Of a DNA stretch of 64,000 nt, positions 42,718 to 51,143 are shown one piece after another. The stretch is taken from the NCBI RefSeq assembly GCF_006483455.1, contig NZ_PPPU01000003.1, positions 109,461 through 173,460 on the forward strand, given 5' to 3'. The stretch is from Methylomonas koyamae. GTDB taxonomy: Bacteria > Pseudomonadota > Gammaproteobacteria > Methylococcales > Methylomonadaceae. Under the pieces are notes generated by a model. It saw only the letters and a list, made by a program, of their open reading frames with translations, was not told where the DNA came from and did no database searches. The position numbers and the translations under genes were made by a program. Position 1 is the first letter of the stretch; every line of letters starts with the position of its first letter.

Positions 42718-43452
42718 ATGCAAACTTCAATAAAACACAGAGCCGTTCTGGTATGGCTGGCAGGGTTGGGGCTGTTTACCGCGGGTACGGCGACTGCCGC
42801 TACAAGTTTCAACAGTTCCGCAGCGTTAAGTTACAGTATTGAGAGCATCGTCAACCTGAGCAATCCGGGTGATCTGTCCGGCCTGGAGATCGTCGGCTAT
42901 TTCCAGCAGATCGACGCTCCGGCCAATCCCGGCGACGAATATTCGCAAGTGCAAATCAACGGCGTCGGCTCGGTGATCGCCAACAATCCGGAGTTGTCGA
43001 CCAGCGGCGATTTCAATTACACCTTTGCCGCCAGCGGCACCTTGGCGAACGGTACCCTGGATGCGCACCATTTGGGTTGGTACGGCTTGGAGTTTCGCAA
43101 TAACGGCAGCGATCGCTACGCCATCAATTTGCGTCTGGATTATCTGCTTAGCGCGGCGGCCGGCTCGGCCACCGATTCCAGTTCCGTGGCGATCGATTTC
43201 TTTAACGGTGACGGCCTGTGGCAAGGTGCCGACCGGGTCGATACCGCGTTCAATGACCTGAACGTGTCACGAGCCGGCACTAGCGGCCTGTTCGGCTTCG
43301 AATTGGCGGCCGGCCAGGCCGAAGGTTTATACGCCGACGTGCGGATGGATAACCATCTGGAAGCCTCGCCGGTACCGCTGCCGGCCGCGGTGTGGTCGTT
43401 TCTGGCCGGCGTGATCGGTATCTTGGGTCTGAAAAAACGCCGAAGCGAATAA
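42718..43452 (+). CDS. VPLPA-CTERM exosortase substrate
   Basis: A 244-residue secreted protein with signal peptide (about 1-28, GTATA), a beta-rich body containing NSSAALSYSIES and repeated Asp/Asn/Ser, and SPVPLPAAVWSFLAGVIGI followed by KKRRSE. The motif matches VPLPA-CTERM exactly. The gene lies 89 bases after the di-heme gene on the same strand and may be cotranscribed. Confidence 0.88.
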   Translation: MQTSIKHRAVLVWLAGLGLFTAGTATAATSFNSSAALSYSIESIVNLSNPGDLSGLEIVGYFQQIDAPANPGDEYSQVQINGVGSVIANNPELSTSGDFNYTFAASGTLANGTLDAHHLGWYGLEFRNNGSDRYAINLRLDYLLSAAAGSATDSSSVAIDFFNGDGLWQGADRVDTAFNDLNVSRAGTSGLFGFELAAGQAEGLYADVRMDNHLEASPVPLPAAVWSFLAGVIGILGLKKRRSE

Positions 43453-43506
43453 TCGGTCTGATCTCAGCCACCGGCGGTCGGGGTCGGACGTGCCGCGCCG
43501 CCGGAC

Positions 43507-44478
43507 TCACACCACCCGGTCCGGTGGCGTCCGGCCGGCGAAAAACGCTTGCAAATTGGCCAGCACTTTTTCGCCCATCGCCGTGCGGGTGGCGATCGTG
43601 GCGCTGCCCAAATGCGGCAACAAGGCCGCATTTTCCAATGCCAAAAAGCCGGGGTCGATGTCCGGCTCGCCTTCGTAAACATCGAGGCCGGCACCGGCAA
43701 TCCGCTTTTCCCGCAACGCCCGAATCAAGGCTTTACTGTCGACCACATCGCCGCGAGCGGTATTGATCAAGTGCGCGCTGGGTTTCATCAGGTCCAAACG
43801 GCGTTCGTCGATCAGATGCCGGGTGTCGGCGCCGCCGGGGCAATGCAGCGACACGTAATCGCACTGCGGCAAGAGTTCTTCGAGTGTCTCGCACCGCACC
43901 GCTTGCAGATCGGCGACGATTTCCGGATCGGCCGGGCTGGGTTTGACGTACAAAATCTTCATGCCGAAGCCGTGGTGCGCTTTGCGGGCCATGGCCTGGG
44001 CGATGCGGCCGAAGCCGACCAATCCCAACGTGGCGCCGGTGACGTCGCTGCTCATCATGTGAGTCGGACACCAGCCGCGCCATTGGCCGGAGCGGACCAA
44101 GCGGTCGCCTTCGGCGCCGCGCCGTGCCGTCATCAGCAATAAAGTCATCGCAATATCGGCGGTGCTTTCCGTTAGTACGCCGGGGGTGTTGGTCACGACC
44201 AAACCTTGTTCCCTCGCTGCCGCGATGTCGATATGGTTGTAGCCGACGCCGAAATTTCCCAGGATCCGGCAGCGTTTGTTGGCGACGTTCAGCACCTCGG
44301 CCGGTAGTGCATCGCAAACGCTCGGGCAGACCGCATCGTAGTTTTGCAGAGCCGTTCGAAACTCGTCGGCGTTCATCGGGTGGTCGTCGCCATTCAAGGT
44401 TGTATCGAACAGTTCCTGCAATTTGGCTTCGACGGTCGCCGGCCAGCGCCGGCTGATCAACACTTTGGGTTTACTCAT
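43507..44478 (-). CDS. D-2-hydroxyacid dehydrogenase, hydroxypyruvate/glyoxylate reductase-like
   Basis: A 323-residue D-isomer 2-hydroxyacid dehydrogenase. NAD-binding GLVGFGRIAQAMA, the substrate-binding region LGNFGVGYNHID, catalytic Arg in NTARGDVVD, and the Glu/His pair in DVYEGEP and LPHLGSAT are intact. In methylotrophs such enzymes reduce hydroxypyruvate to glycerate in the serine pathway. A serine-glyoxylate aminotransferase is 1.8 kb upstream on the same strand, supporting hydroxypyruvate reductase. ATG 44478 is preferred over TTG 44481. Confidence 0.88.
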   Translation of the reverse strand: MSKPKVLISRRWPATVEAKLQELFDTTLNGDDHPMNADEFRTALQNYDAVCPSVCDALPAEVLNVANKRCRILGNFGVGYNHIDIAAAREQGLVVTNTPGVLTESTADIAMTLLLMTARRGAEGDRLVRSGQWRGWCPTHMMSSDVTGATLGLVGFGRIAQAMARKAHHGFGMKILYVKPSPADPEIVADLQAVRCETLEELLPQCDYVSLHCPGGADTRHLIDERRLDLMKPSAHLINTARGDVVDSKALIRALREKRIAGAGLDVYEGEPDIDPGFLALENAALLPHLGSATIATRTAMGEKVLANLQAFFAGRTPPDRVV

Positions 44479-44548
44479 CAAAAATTCCTGTATGGCTGCG
44501 TTCGGGCCGCCAGTATAAGCCAGCCGGCGGCGATTTTCGGCGCGGCGG

Positions 44549-45343
44549 CTAAGGATCCAAGGCCGGATTTGAGCGGGAAATCTCGCCGGTGGTGTGTCCG
44601 CGGTCGTAGGCTCTGATCCGCGCGGCCCTCAGGCTGTTGATACTGGCAATGTTCTCGTCGTGCTGATGCAGTGCGCGTTCGCGTTGGGCCGCGGCGTACT
44701 GTTGTTTCTGCTGCTGCAATTCCAGCGCCAATTCGGGTTTTCGATATTGCATTTCCAGGCGGCTGTTGGCGATATCCTGCTGCTTAAGCTCAGATTGGGT
44801 ATCCGCTTGGCTTTGCAATAGTTCCAGCGCTCGTTGTTGGTTGGCTAGCTGGCGTTCCGCCAAGCGATTGGCGTCTTCCAGTTGTTGTTGACGCAGGCTG
44901 CGTTCGGCCTCGATTTGGGCTTGTTGCCGATCGCCCCGGTTTTGCTGCGCTAGCCATTCTTGCTGGCGCAGCAGACTTTCTGCCGCTGCGGCCAGTCGTT
45001 CGGTTTTTTGGTAATCCCGGTACAGCCAGAGCCCAGCCGCCACCGCCAGTAACGCGGCGACCATAATCTGCCGGGGCGCAAGTTGGAAAGGCCGATGCCG
45101 CTCGGCCAGGGGAATAGCCGAGTCGGCCGCGACCTGCGCCATCGCCAGTTTACGGTCGTACGCCAAGCGGCGCTGCGCATCCGACAGGATCAGGAACGCC
45201 TCTCTGGCGCGGGCCAGACTCGCCAATGAAGCATCGTCATGGCGCCCGGTGTGGAGCCGTTCGACGGTTTTGAAAGCGCTATGGACTTGTTGTGCGGTAG
45301 CCGTTTCCGGAAGGTTCAGCAATTGGTACAGGGTTTTCGCCAT
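44549..45343 (-). CDS. J-like protein with membrane helix and coiled coil
   Basis: 264 residues from ATG 45343. The first 65 residues resemble a J domain (YQLLNLPETATAQQVHSAFKTVERL, LILSDAQRRLAYDRKLA), but the HPD loop reads HTGRHDD, so it cannot stimulate Hsp70 in the usual way. A membrane helix (about 84-104) and a long Gln/Arg-rich coiled coil (about 115-240) follow. Function unknown; this architecture suggests a membrane-tethered scaffold. Confidence 0.7.
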   Translation of the reverse strand: MAKTLYQLLNLPETATAQQVHSAFKTVERLHTGRHDDASLASLARAREAFLILSDAQRRLAYDRKLAMAQVAADSAIPLAERHRPFQLAPRQIMVAALLAVAAGLWLYRDYQKTERLAAAAESLLRQQEWLAQQNRGDRQQAQIEAERSLRQQQLEDANRLAERQLANQQRALELLQSQADTQSELKQQDIANSRLEMQYRKPELALELQQQKQQYAAAQRERALHQHDENIASINSLRAARIRAYDRGHTTGEISRSNPALDP

Positions 45344-45479
45344 GGCCGTCGCCTCTTGCTTGGTCGTGAGTCGAGACGGCGTATCGGTGAGTTTGCCGAC
45401 TGTCGCCGCCGATTGGATTGTCAATGGCAGCGACTATAGGCAACTCAAAGCTCAAGCGCAAATATACCCTTTAAAAACC

Positions 45480-45959
45480 TTAAGCGATCGCGTAAGCGCG
45501 GCGAGTCTGGTGGTGGCGCAGCATGGCTAGCGACCCAAGCAGGCAGCCCAGCGAAAACCAGGCTATGGCCGCCAACGGCAGTCCCGATAGATTTTGCGCT
45601 TCGGTCTGATCGGCATCGATATTGTGTCCGGCCGCGGTCGATGCGAACCCGGCTTGAGCCAGGCCATAACCGGCGCTGGGCATTAGGGTCCAGGCCACTT
45701 GGCTCAGTGTCGGATAATCCATGGCCGACCATTCGACTAATTTGCACAATTCGCTCGGAACCGTGGCGTTTGGGCAGCCCTGGAGGGCTGCTGGAAACAA
45801 CCAGCGGCTTGATGTTACGGTTTCGGGCGAGGGTAATAGATTGGGAATCTGCAGCGGCGCGGCAGCGAAACTGCCATATAAACCGGGATCGGGCTGGTTT
45901 AACGGTTTAACTTGGGCCGGAATGGCCAACATAGCGATTAGCAATAATGAATGTCTCAT
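45480..45959 (-). CDS. Small secreted protein with sorting-signal-like C-terminus
   Basis: A 159-residue protein with signal peptide (ending IPAQV or LLIAMLAIPA), a Pro-rich body with three cysteines, and the tail LSGLPLAAIAWFSLGCLLGSLAMLRHHQTRR, here quoted in parts: LPLAA, a hydrophobic helix, then Arg-rich end. The order motif-helix-basic tail resembles a VPLPA-CTERM signal but the motif is altered. It could instead be a plain C-terminal anchor. Confidence 0.6.
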   Translation of the reverse strand: MRHSLLLIAMLAIPAQVKPLNQPDPGLYGSFAAAPLQIPNLLPSPETVTSSRWLFPAALQGCPNATVPSELCKLVEWSAMDYPTLSQVAWTLMPSAGYGLAQAGFASTAAGHNIDADQTEAQNLSGLPLAAIAWFSLGCLLGSLAMLRHHQTRRAYAIA

Positions 45960-46194
45960 GACGTCCTCCCTTGGCTGTTGAAAACAGTTGGTCCTCGGTA
46001 TGTATCAGCAAAAATGGCGCCGACATGAAAAAAATATATTAATTTCAGTTGGATATTCGTTTTTTGGTCGGTGCGCAACCCGTCCGGTTAAGTGTTTTTG
46101 CCGAATTTTGGTGCGACTTTCGATCGATTTTGGTGTGCTGCGCACAACCTTAGGCCGGAAAATGCCGGCAGCAGAGCGGGGCAACGGGACGAGT

Positions 46195-46228
46195 GGTCGG
46201 GCGGCGAATCTGGATTCGCCGCCCGACC
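46195..46228 (-). terminator. Strong hairpin downstream of serine-glyoxylate aminotransferase
   Basis: GGTCGGGCGGCGAATC and its exact reverse complement separated by two bases (a 13-bp stem with an 8-base loop is more realistic). It sits 12 bases past the stop of the minus-strand gene. No T tail, so termination efficiency is uncertain. The rest of 45960-46239 holds nothing recognisable. Confidence 0.6.
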
Positions 46229-46239
46229 ATCAGCGAGGG

Positions 46240-47406
46240 CTATTTCGCGGTAGAACGATAGTATTCGATCGCCGCGGCGACGCCGCTGCCGGCTTTGATA
46301 TCAAAACCGTGATCCAGCATCGCCATTTCCACGCCGGCAATCGCGCCCAACAAGGAAACGTCGTTCATGTCGCCGACGTGGCCGATGCGGAACACTTTGC
46401 CGGCCACTTCGCTCAAGCCGGCGCCCAAGGAAATGTTGTACTTGTTGTAAGCGGTGCTGATCACGTGGCGCGCGTCCTTATCGGCCGGTACCACGATGGC
46501 AGTGACGGTGTCGGAAGCCCAGCCGTCTTGCGCGCAGGTTTGCAAGCCCCAGGCCGCCACGGCGCGGCGCACGCCTTCGCCCAGACGGTGATGGCGGGCG
46601 TAGACGTTTTCCATGCCTTCTTCCAGCAGCAATTCCAGCGCTTTGCGCAGGCCGTACAGCATCGGCGTGGACGGTGTGTAAGGGGTGTAACCATCTTTAT
46701 TGGAGGCCGCCATGTCTTTCAACGAGAAGAAAGAACGCGGGAAGTTGCTGTTGTCGATCGCGGCCAGGGCTTTTTGGCTGAAACCCAAAATCGCCAGACC
46801 GGCCGGCAACATGAAGCCTTTTTGCGAGCCGGCGATCGCTGCGTCCACGCCCCATTCGTCCTGGCGGAAATCGATACTGCCGATCGCGCTGACGCCGTCA
46901 GAAAACAGCAGGGCAGGGTGGCCGGCCGCATCCAAGGCTTTGCGGACGCCGGGAATATCGCTGGTGACGCCGGTCGAGGTTTCGTTATGGGTGGCCAGTA
47001 CGGCTTTGATTTCGTGATTTTTATCGTCTTTCAGGCGCGCTTCCAAATGGTCCAGCGGAATGCCCTTGCCCCATTCGATTTGGTGAATTTCCACATCGAA
47101 ACCCAGTTTGCGCGCGGCTTCCGCCCACAAATGGCCGAATTGGCCGAAACGGTAAATCAGGACTTTATCGCCCTGGTTCAAACAGTTGGTCATTGCCACT
47201 TCCCAGCCGGCGGTACCGGTGGCCGGAAACACGAAGCATTGGCCGGTTTCGGTGCGGAACACCTTTTTCAGGTCTTCCAGAATCGGCGACAACAATTTAG
47301 GGAAAATCGGCGAGCGGTGGTCTTCCATCGGCACGTGCATCGCGCTCAGAATTTCGTGTGGGGTATTGGTTGGACCTGGAACAAAAAGGTGATTGCGACC
47401 CGCCAT
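46240..47406 (-). CDS. Serine--glyoxylate aminotransferase
   Basis: A 388-residue class V PLP aminotransferase. N-terminal FVPGPTNTPHEI, the cofactor lysine in AGSQKGFMLP, NFPRSFFSLKDM and VFRIGHVGDMND are typical of serine-glyoxylate aminotransferase (Sga). In the serine pathway it converts serine and glyoxylate to hydroxypyruvate and glycine, linked here with the reductase at 43507. Start preceded by GGAGAAAC. Gene-free 47407-47663 upstream probably contains its promoter. Confidence 0.93.
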   Translation of the reverse strand: MAGRNHLFVPGPTNTPHEILSAMHVPMEDHRSPIFPKLLSPILEDLKKVFRTETGQCFVFPATGTAGWEVAMTNCLNQGDKVLIYRFGQFGHLWAEAARKLGFDVEIHQIEWGKGIPLDHLEARLKDDKNHEIKAVLATHNETSTGVTSDIPGVRKALDAAGHPALLFSDGVSAIGSIDFRQDEWGVDAAIAGSQKGFMLPAGLAILGFSQKALAAIDNSNFPRSFFSLKDMAASNKDGYTPYTPSTPMLYGLRKALELLLEEGMENVYARHHRLGEGVRRAVAAWGLQTCAQDGWASDTVTAIVVPADKDARHVISTAYNKYNISLGAGLSEVAGKVFRIGHVGDMNDVSLLGAIAGVEMAMLDHGFDIKAGSGVAAAIEYYRSTAK

Positions 47407-47663
47407 CTGGTTTCTCCTTGGAATTTTGGAAGCTTAGAAAATCGCCGGATGGTGCCATAGAAGGCAGGCTTGAGCAAGTCCGACCAATGCAGGAATACTC
47501 GTTGAATGGTTCCGGAGATACGAATCAAATAGATGCTGCCGCAGAGTTTCGGCGTTCGGTCCAGAATAAATCGATCGTTTGTAACGATTCTGATATAAGA
47601 ATAGCCGGTAAACTTTTTCGCTTCGCTCGGGCTATGCTGCAGCCCTATCTTTTTGAGTTATTT

Positions 47664-50600
47664 ATGCGTTCCATAATCAAGGATTTGAAGCTGGTTTCTC
47701 TCGATATAGTCGGTATTTCAATATTGCTGGTTTTGTCGGCGGTAACCCTATCGAATACTCCAGTCGGAGTACCGCCAGGCTTTTTGAACTCGGACAGCCC
47801 GAAAACCACTGACGATGAAAACCACGCGGTTGACATCGATAGGCCTGTGTTTTCCGATCGAACTTTGGACGCCGATTTGTTTTTCAGTCATCAGCAAGGC
47901 GACGAACAACTGGCCGGTATCGACGAGTCTTTGGGTGCCGGCGCGTGCGCGGCCGATTTTAATGGCGATGGACTAGTCGATTTGTTTTTGGTCAATGGCA
48001 GCGGCCAGACGCGTTATTACGGTAAGGCGTATTGGTGGCAACAAAATCAAGGCAATGCTTTGTTTCTCAATACTGGCGACGGCAGGTTTCGCAATGCCAC
48101 GGCCGATGCCGGTCTCGAGCAAACCCTTTGGGGAATGGGGTGTTTGGCTGCGGATTTTGATAATGACGGAAATAGCGATTTACTGGTTACAGCAAAACAA
48201 GGCAACTTTCTGTATCGGAATACCGGCGGCGGCAAATTCGCCGAAGTTACAGCGGTAAGCGGCCTGACGGATAACGGTTGGAGCACTTCAGCTGCTGCAG
48301 CCGATTTCAACCGAGACGGCTTGCTCGACATCTACGTGGGGCGTTTTATCGAGTTCGAGAAGGGAAAAAAAACGTACGAGGCCAACAGTCAGTTTGTGGC
48401 GGAAAAGAAGGGTACCTTCGACGCCAGTTTGTATCCGGCGTTACCTAATCGCTTGTATGTCAATCAAGGCGGGTTCAAATTCAAGGAAGTGGCGGCGGAG
48501 TTTGGCGTGCAGGGCGCCGATGGTCGTACCCTGGACGTGTCTTGGCATGATCTTGACGGAGACGGTTGGCCGGATCTGCTTGTCAGCAACGACAAGGGCA
48601 CCGGCTCAAACACTGCATATCTCAACCGTAACGGTAAACGATTCGAATCGGCAGGCCAAACTCTGGGGCTACGTTCGGCTTTGGGCAGCAGGGGGATCGG
48701 CGCTGGCGATTTGAATGGCGATGGACGCGCCGAACTGCTGTTGGCCAGTCCTAGCGGAGAAAATACCTTAGCGTTGTTTTGGCAGGCAGATAGAGACGGT
48801 TCCCTTGGTTTTTTGGATAGGTCCCGGGAGCTTGGCATCGGCAGCGACGCGTTTTTGAACGTATCCGGTTGGTCGCCGTTGGTGCGGGACTTCAACAACG
48901 ATGGATTCGAAGACGTCGTGCTCGCTGCTGGACATTTAGAACCCGACCCAGATACGGCAAGGCTTAGCCAAGGGCAACCGAAACAATTTTGGCTAAACGA
49001 TACTCGAGGTCAATTTGTTTCAGCGAATTCCGGATCGGCGTTTTTCGATCAGACATCCGCGCGCGGGGCGGTAGCGGCAGATTTCGATAACGACGGCGAC
49101 ATTGATCTTTACTTTACCCAAAACAACGAATTGGGCCAGTACCTCCGGAACGATTCCCAGGCCAGACACTGGCTGGGCTTGAAATTGCAGGGGCAGCGTA
49201 GCAACCGCGACGGCTTGGGAGCCATTGTCCACGCCTACACGGCTACGGGACGCCAAACCAAAACCCTTGTTAGCGGCGAAGGATTTTTGTCGGATAGCGA
49301 CAAGCGTTTGCTGTTTGGGTTAGGTCCCAACCCATCTGTCGAGAAGGTAGTGGTTGAGTGGCCTGACGGCGGGCGGCAGGTTGTTTACCCCAAGCAAGTC
49401 GATCGCTATTGGTTAGTCGACCAGGACCAAAGCGAGCTCCAGCCATTGGATGCCAAGCTAGCTCGCGACGCCAAAGCGCTTCTGCCGATGGCCTTAGGCG
49501 GCGGCCAACCGGCACTGAGAGCCCGTTGCTTACGGATGACGAAGGATATATTGAGTGACGAAGATTTTTTTCGCGAACTGCGTGAGGCTTTGGCCGATTC
49601 GGAACCTGAGGTACGGAAGGCGGCAATTCAACTGGCTACAGAGGCTGCAAACCCACGCGGATTGGCGGTATTGGTAAGGGGGTTAGACGATTCTGAGCCC
49701 GAGAATGCCGTTGCAGCCATTGCGGGTTTGCGAGCTATGGAAGACGAAGCGTCGGTGCGTTGGTTATTAGGTGCTTTCAATCGCGACAGTGTCGAGGTCA
49801 AAGTCGCTCTAGCTGACACGTTTGGGTATTTTTTCCGCGAGGAAGAGGCGGTGGTCTACCGTAAGTACCTTGCAGTACCTTATCTGATCCGATTATTGGA
49901 CGATATCTCTCCGCAGGTCAGGGGCGCGGCTGCCAGGGCCTTGGCCGACGCGGAGCGTTTTCGCGGTGTTCATGCGTTGCTTGACCGGTTAGATGACAGC
50001 GATGTAAGCGCCCGCGGCGAATTGGTCAGGGCAGTGGGGCTGATTCGTCAGACCGAAGCGTTGCCAAAATTAAACGCTTTGTTGGCGGACGACAAACAAC
50101 CTGCCTATGTTATTGCACGACTGTTTGTCGCGGCGAAGCGCCTGGGCGATGTTGACGCTCCAGCCAAATTGACGAATTTTCTAGATGGAAGCGGCGCATT
50201 TCGCGATCGGCCACTGCCACAACGATTGGCTGTGTTAAACGAATTGCTGGTTTTGGGAGACGACGCGGCGGTGTTCGATGGCGGGCCGCTACGGCAAAAA
50301 GCGCTCGACCTATTCAGTCGATTCAAGCCGGCCGATATTGGCCAGCGGTTGGCGTGGATCAGTATTTGGCAGCACTATGACGATCCCCACGTTCGTAGCT
50401 GGTTGTGGGAACAGTTGAAAGCCAAAGAACCGGAAGTTCGAGCGTCGGCTTACCGAGCATTGTCGGTCAAGGCCGAGGGTGCCACGAACGAATTGTCACG
50501 CCAAGCATGGCGCGATGTTGATCCGGCGATTCGAGAGTGGGCGCTGGGAGAGATGCTGGCGCGAAACGCCGATTTTCGCGAGGAAGAACTCCGGACGTTG

Positions 50601-51143
50601 ATAGAAGATCCGGTATTGCGGGGTCAGGCGCTACGATCTTGGTCGGCACGCGGCATTTCCTCGCCGAATAGGTTGTTAGCAGTATTGTCGGCACAAAATA
50701 CGGGTTCGCAATCAACGCCGAGTCTGACAGCGGTTTGCTTCACTGCGGACGCCGCGTTCAAGGAATTCTGCCCGGTGTTAATCTACGCGGGAGAAACAAG
50801 TCCGGACAAGCGCGAAGCCGCGCGGCGGATGTTGCTGGATACTACGCTCGACTTAACGTTACGCGAAGCGGTGTTGAAACGATACACCACTGAGTTCGAT
50901 CCCGATGCATTGAATCAGCTTTACGCCGCGGCACAAAACAAGAAAGATCCGCTACGGCCGGCTCTGTTGGAAAAATTATTCAGCTTTAACGACGATTCGT
51001 TAGTCGAGTTCGCGCGCAAGATTGCCGGTAGCGCTAACGAGCAAGACGATCTTCGGCTGAGTGGGGTCGAGTTTTTGCTTAAACGCAACGACCCGTCGGC
51101 GAAAATGCTGATATTTGGTCAAGGTTCGGAGGGTAAGTCATGA
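47664..51143 (+). CDS. CRTAC1-type FG-GAP/ASPIC-UnbV protein with C-terminal HEAT repeats
   Basis: 1159 residues from ATG 47664. An N-terminal membrane helix (about 8-30) anchors a long extracytoplasmic region: about six FG-GAP/VCBS beta-propeller repeats with calcium-binding DxNxDGxxD loops (FNGDGLVD, FDNDGNSD, FNRDGLLD, FNNDGFED, FDNDGDID), an ASPIC/UnbV domain (about 490-580), then HEAT-like helical repeats (EPEVRKAAIQLA, SPQVRGAAARALA, DVSARGELVRAV). The C-terminus overlaps the start of the multiheme cytochrome gene (ATGA), so the two are coupled. Function unknown; a protein-binding or scaffold role on the periplasmic side is inferred. An upstream extension from 47358 would overlap the sga start region and is not supported. 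Confidence 0.85.
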   Translation: MRSIIKDLKLVSLDIVGISILLVLSAVTLSNTPVGVPPGFLNSDSPKTTDDENHAVDIDRPVFSDRTLDADLFFSHQQGDEQLAGIDESLGAGACAADFNGDGLVDLFLVNGSGQTRYYGKAYWWQQNQGNALFLNTGDGRFRNATADAGLEQTLWGMGCLAADFDNDGNSDLLVTAKQGNFLYRNTGGGKFAEVTAVSGLTDNGWSTSAAAADFNRDGLLDIYVGRFIEFEKGKKTYEANSQFVAEKKGTFDASLYPALPNRLYVNQGGFKFKEVAAEFGVQGADGRTLDVSWHDLDGDGWPDLLVSNDKGTGSNTAYLNRNGKRFESAGQTLGLRSALGSRGIGAGDLNGDGRAELLLASPSGENTLALFWQADRDGSLGFLDRSRELGIGSDAFLNVSGWSPLVRDFNNDGFEDVVLAAGHLEPDPDTARLSQGQPKQFWLNDTRGQFVSANSGSAFFDQTSARGAVAADFDNDGDIDLYFTQNNELGQYLRNDSQARHWLGLKLQGQRSNRDGLGAIVHAYTATGRQTKTLVSGEGFLSDSDKRLLFGLGPNPSVEKVVVEWPDGGRQVVYPKQVDRYWLVDQDQSELQPLDAKLARDAKALLPMALGGGQPALRARCLRMTKDILSDEDFFRELREALADSEPEVRKAAIQLATEAANPRGLAVLVRGLDDSEPENAVAAIAGLRAMEDEASVRWLLGAFNRDSVEVKVALADTFGYFFREEEAVVYRKYLAVPYLIRLLDDISPQVRGAAARALADAERFRGVHALLDRLDDSDVSARGELVRAVGLIRQTEALPKLNALLADDKQPAYVIARLFVAAKRLGDVDAPAKLTNFLDGSGAFRDRPLPQRLAVLNELLVLGDDAAVFDGGPLRQKALDLFSRFKPADIGQRLAWISIWQHYDDPHVRSWLWEQLKAKEPEVRASAYRALSVKAEGATNELSRQAWRDVDPAIREWALGEMLARNADFREEELRTLIEDPVLRGQALRSWSARGISSPNRLLAVLSAQNTGSQSTPSLTAVCFTADAAFKEFCPVLIYAGETSPDKREAARRMLLDTTLDLTLREAVLKRYTTEFDPDALNQLYAAAQNKKDPLRPALLEKLFSFNDDSLVEFARKIAGSANEQDDLRLSGVEFLLKRNDPSAKMLIFGQGSEGKS

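Noticed and set aside
45988..47460. 490-codon plus-strand ORF opposite serine-glyoxylate aminotransferase
   Set aside because: Product is typical antisense composition; the minus-strand gene has intact PLP motifs.
47358..47663. N-terminal extension of the CRTAC1 protein
   Set aside because: It would overlap the sga start and lacks a signal; ATG 47664 is followed by a membrane anchor.
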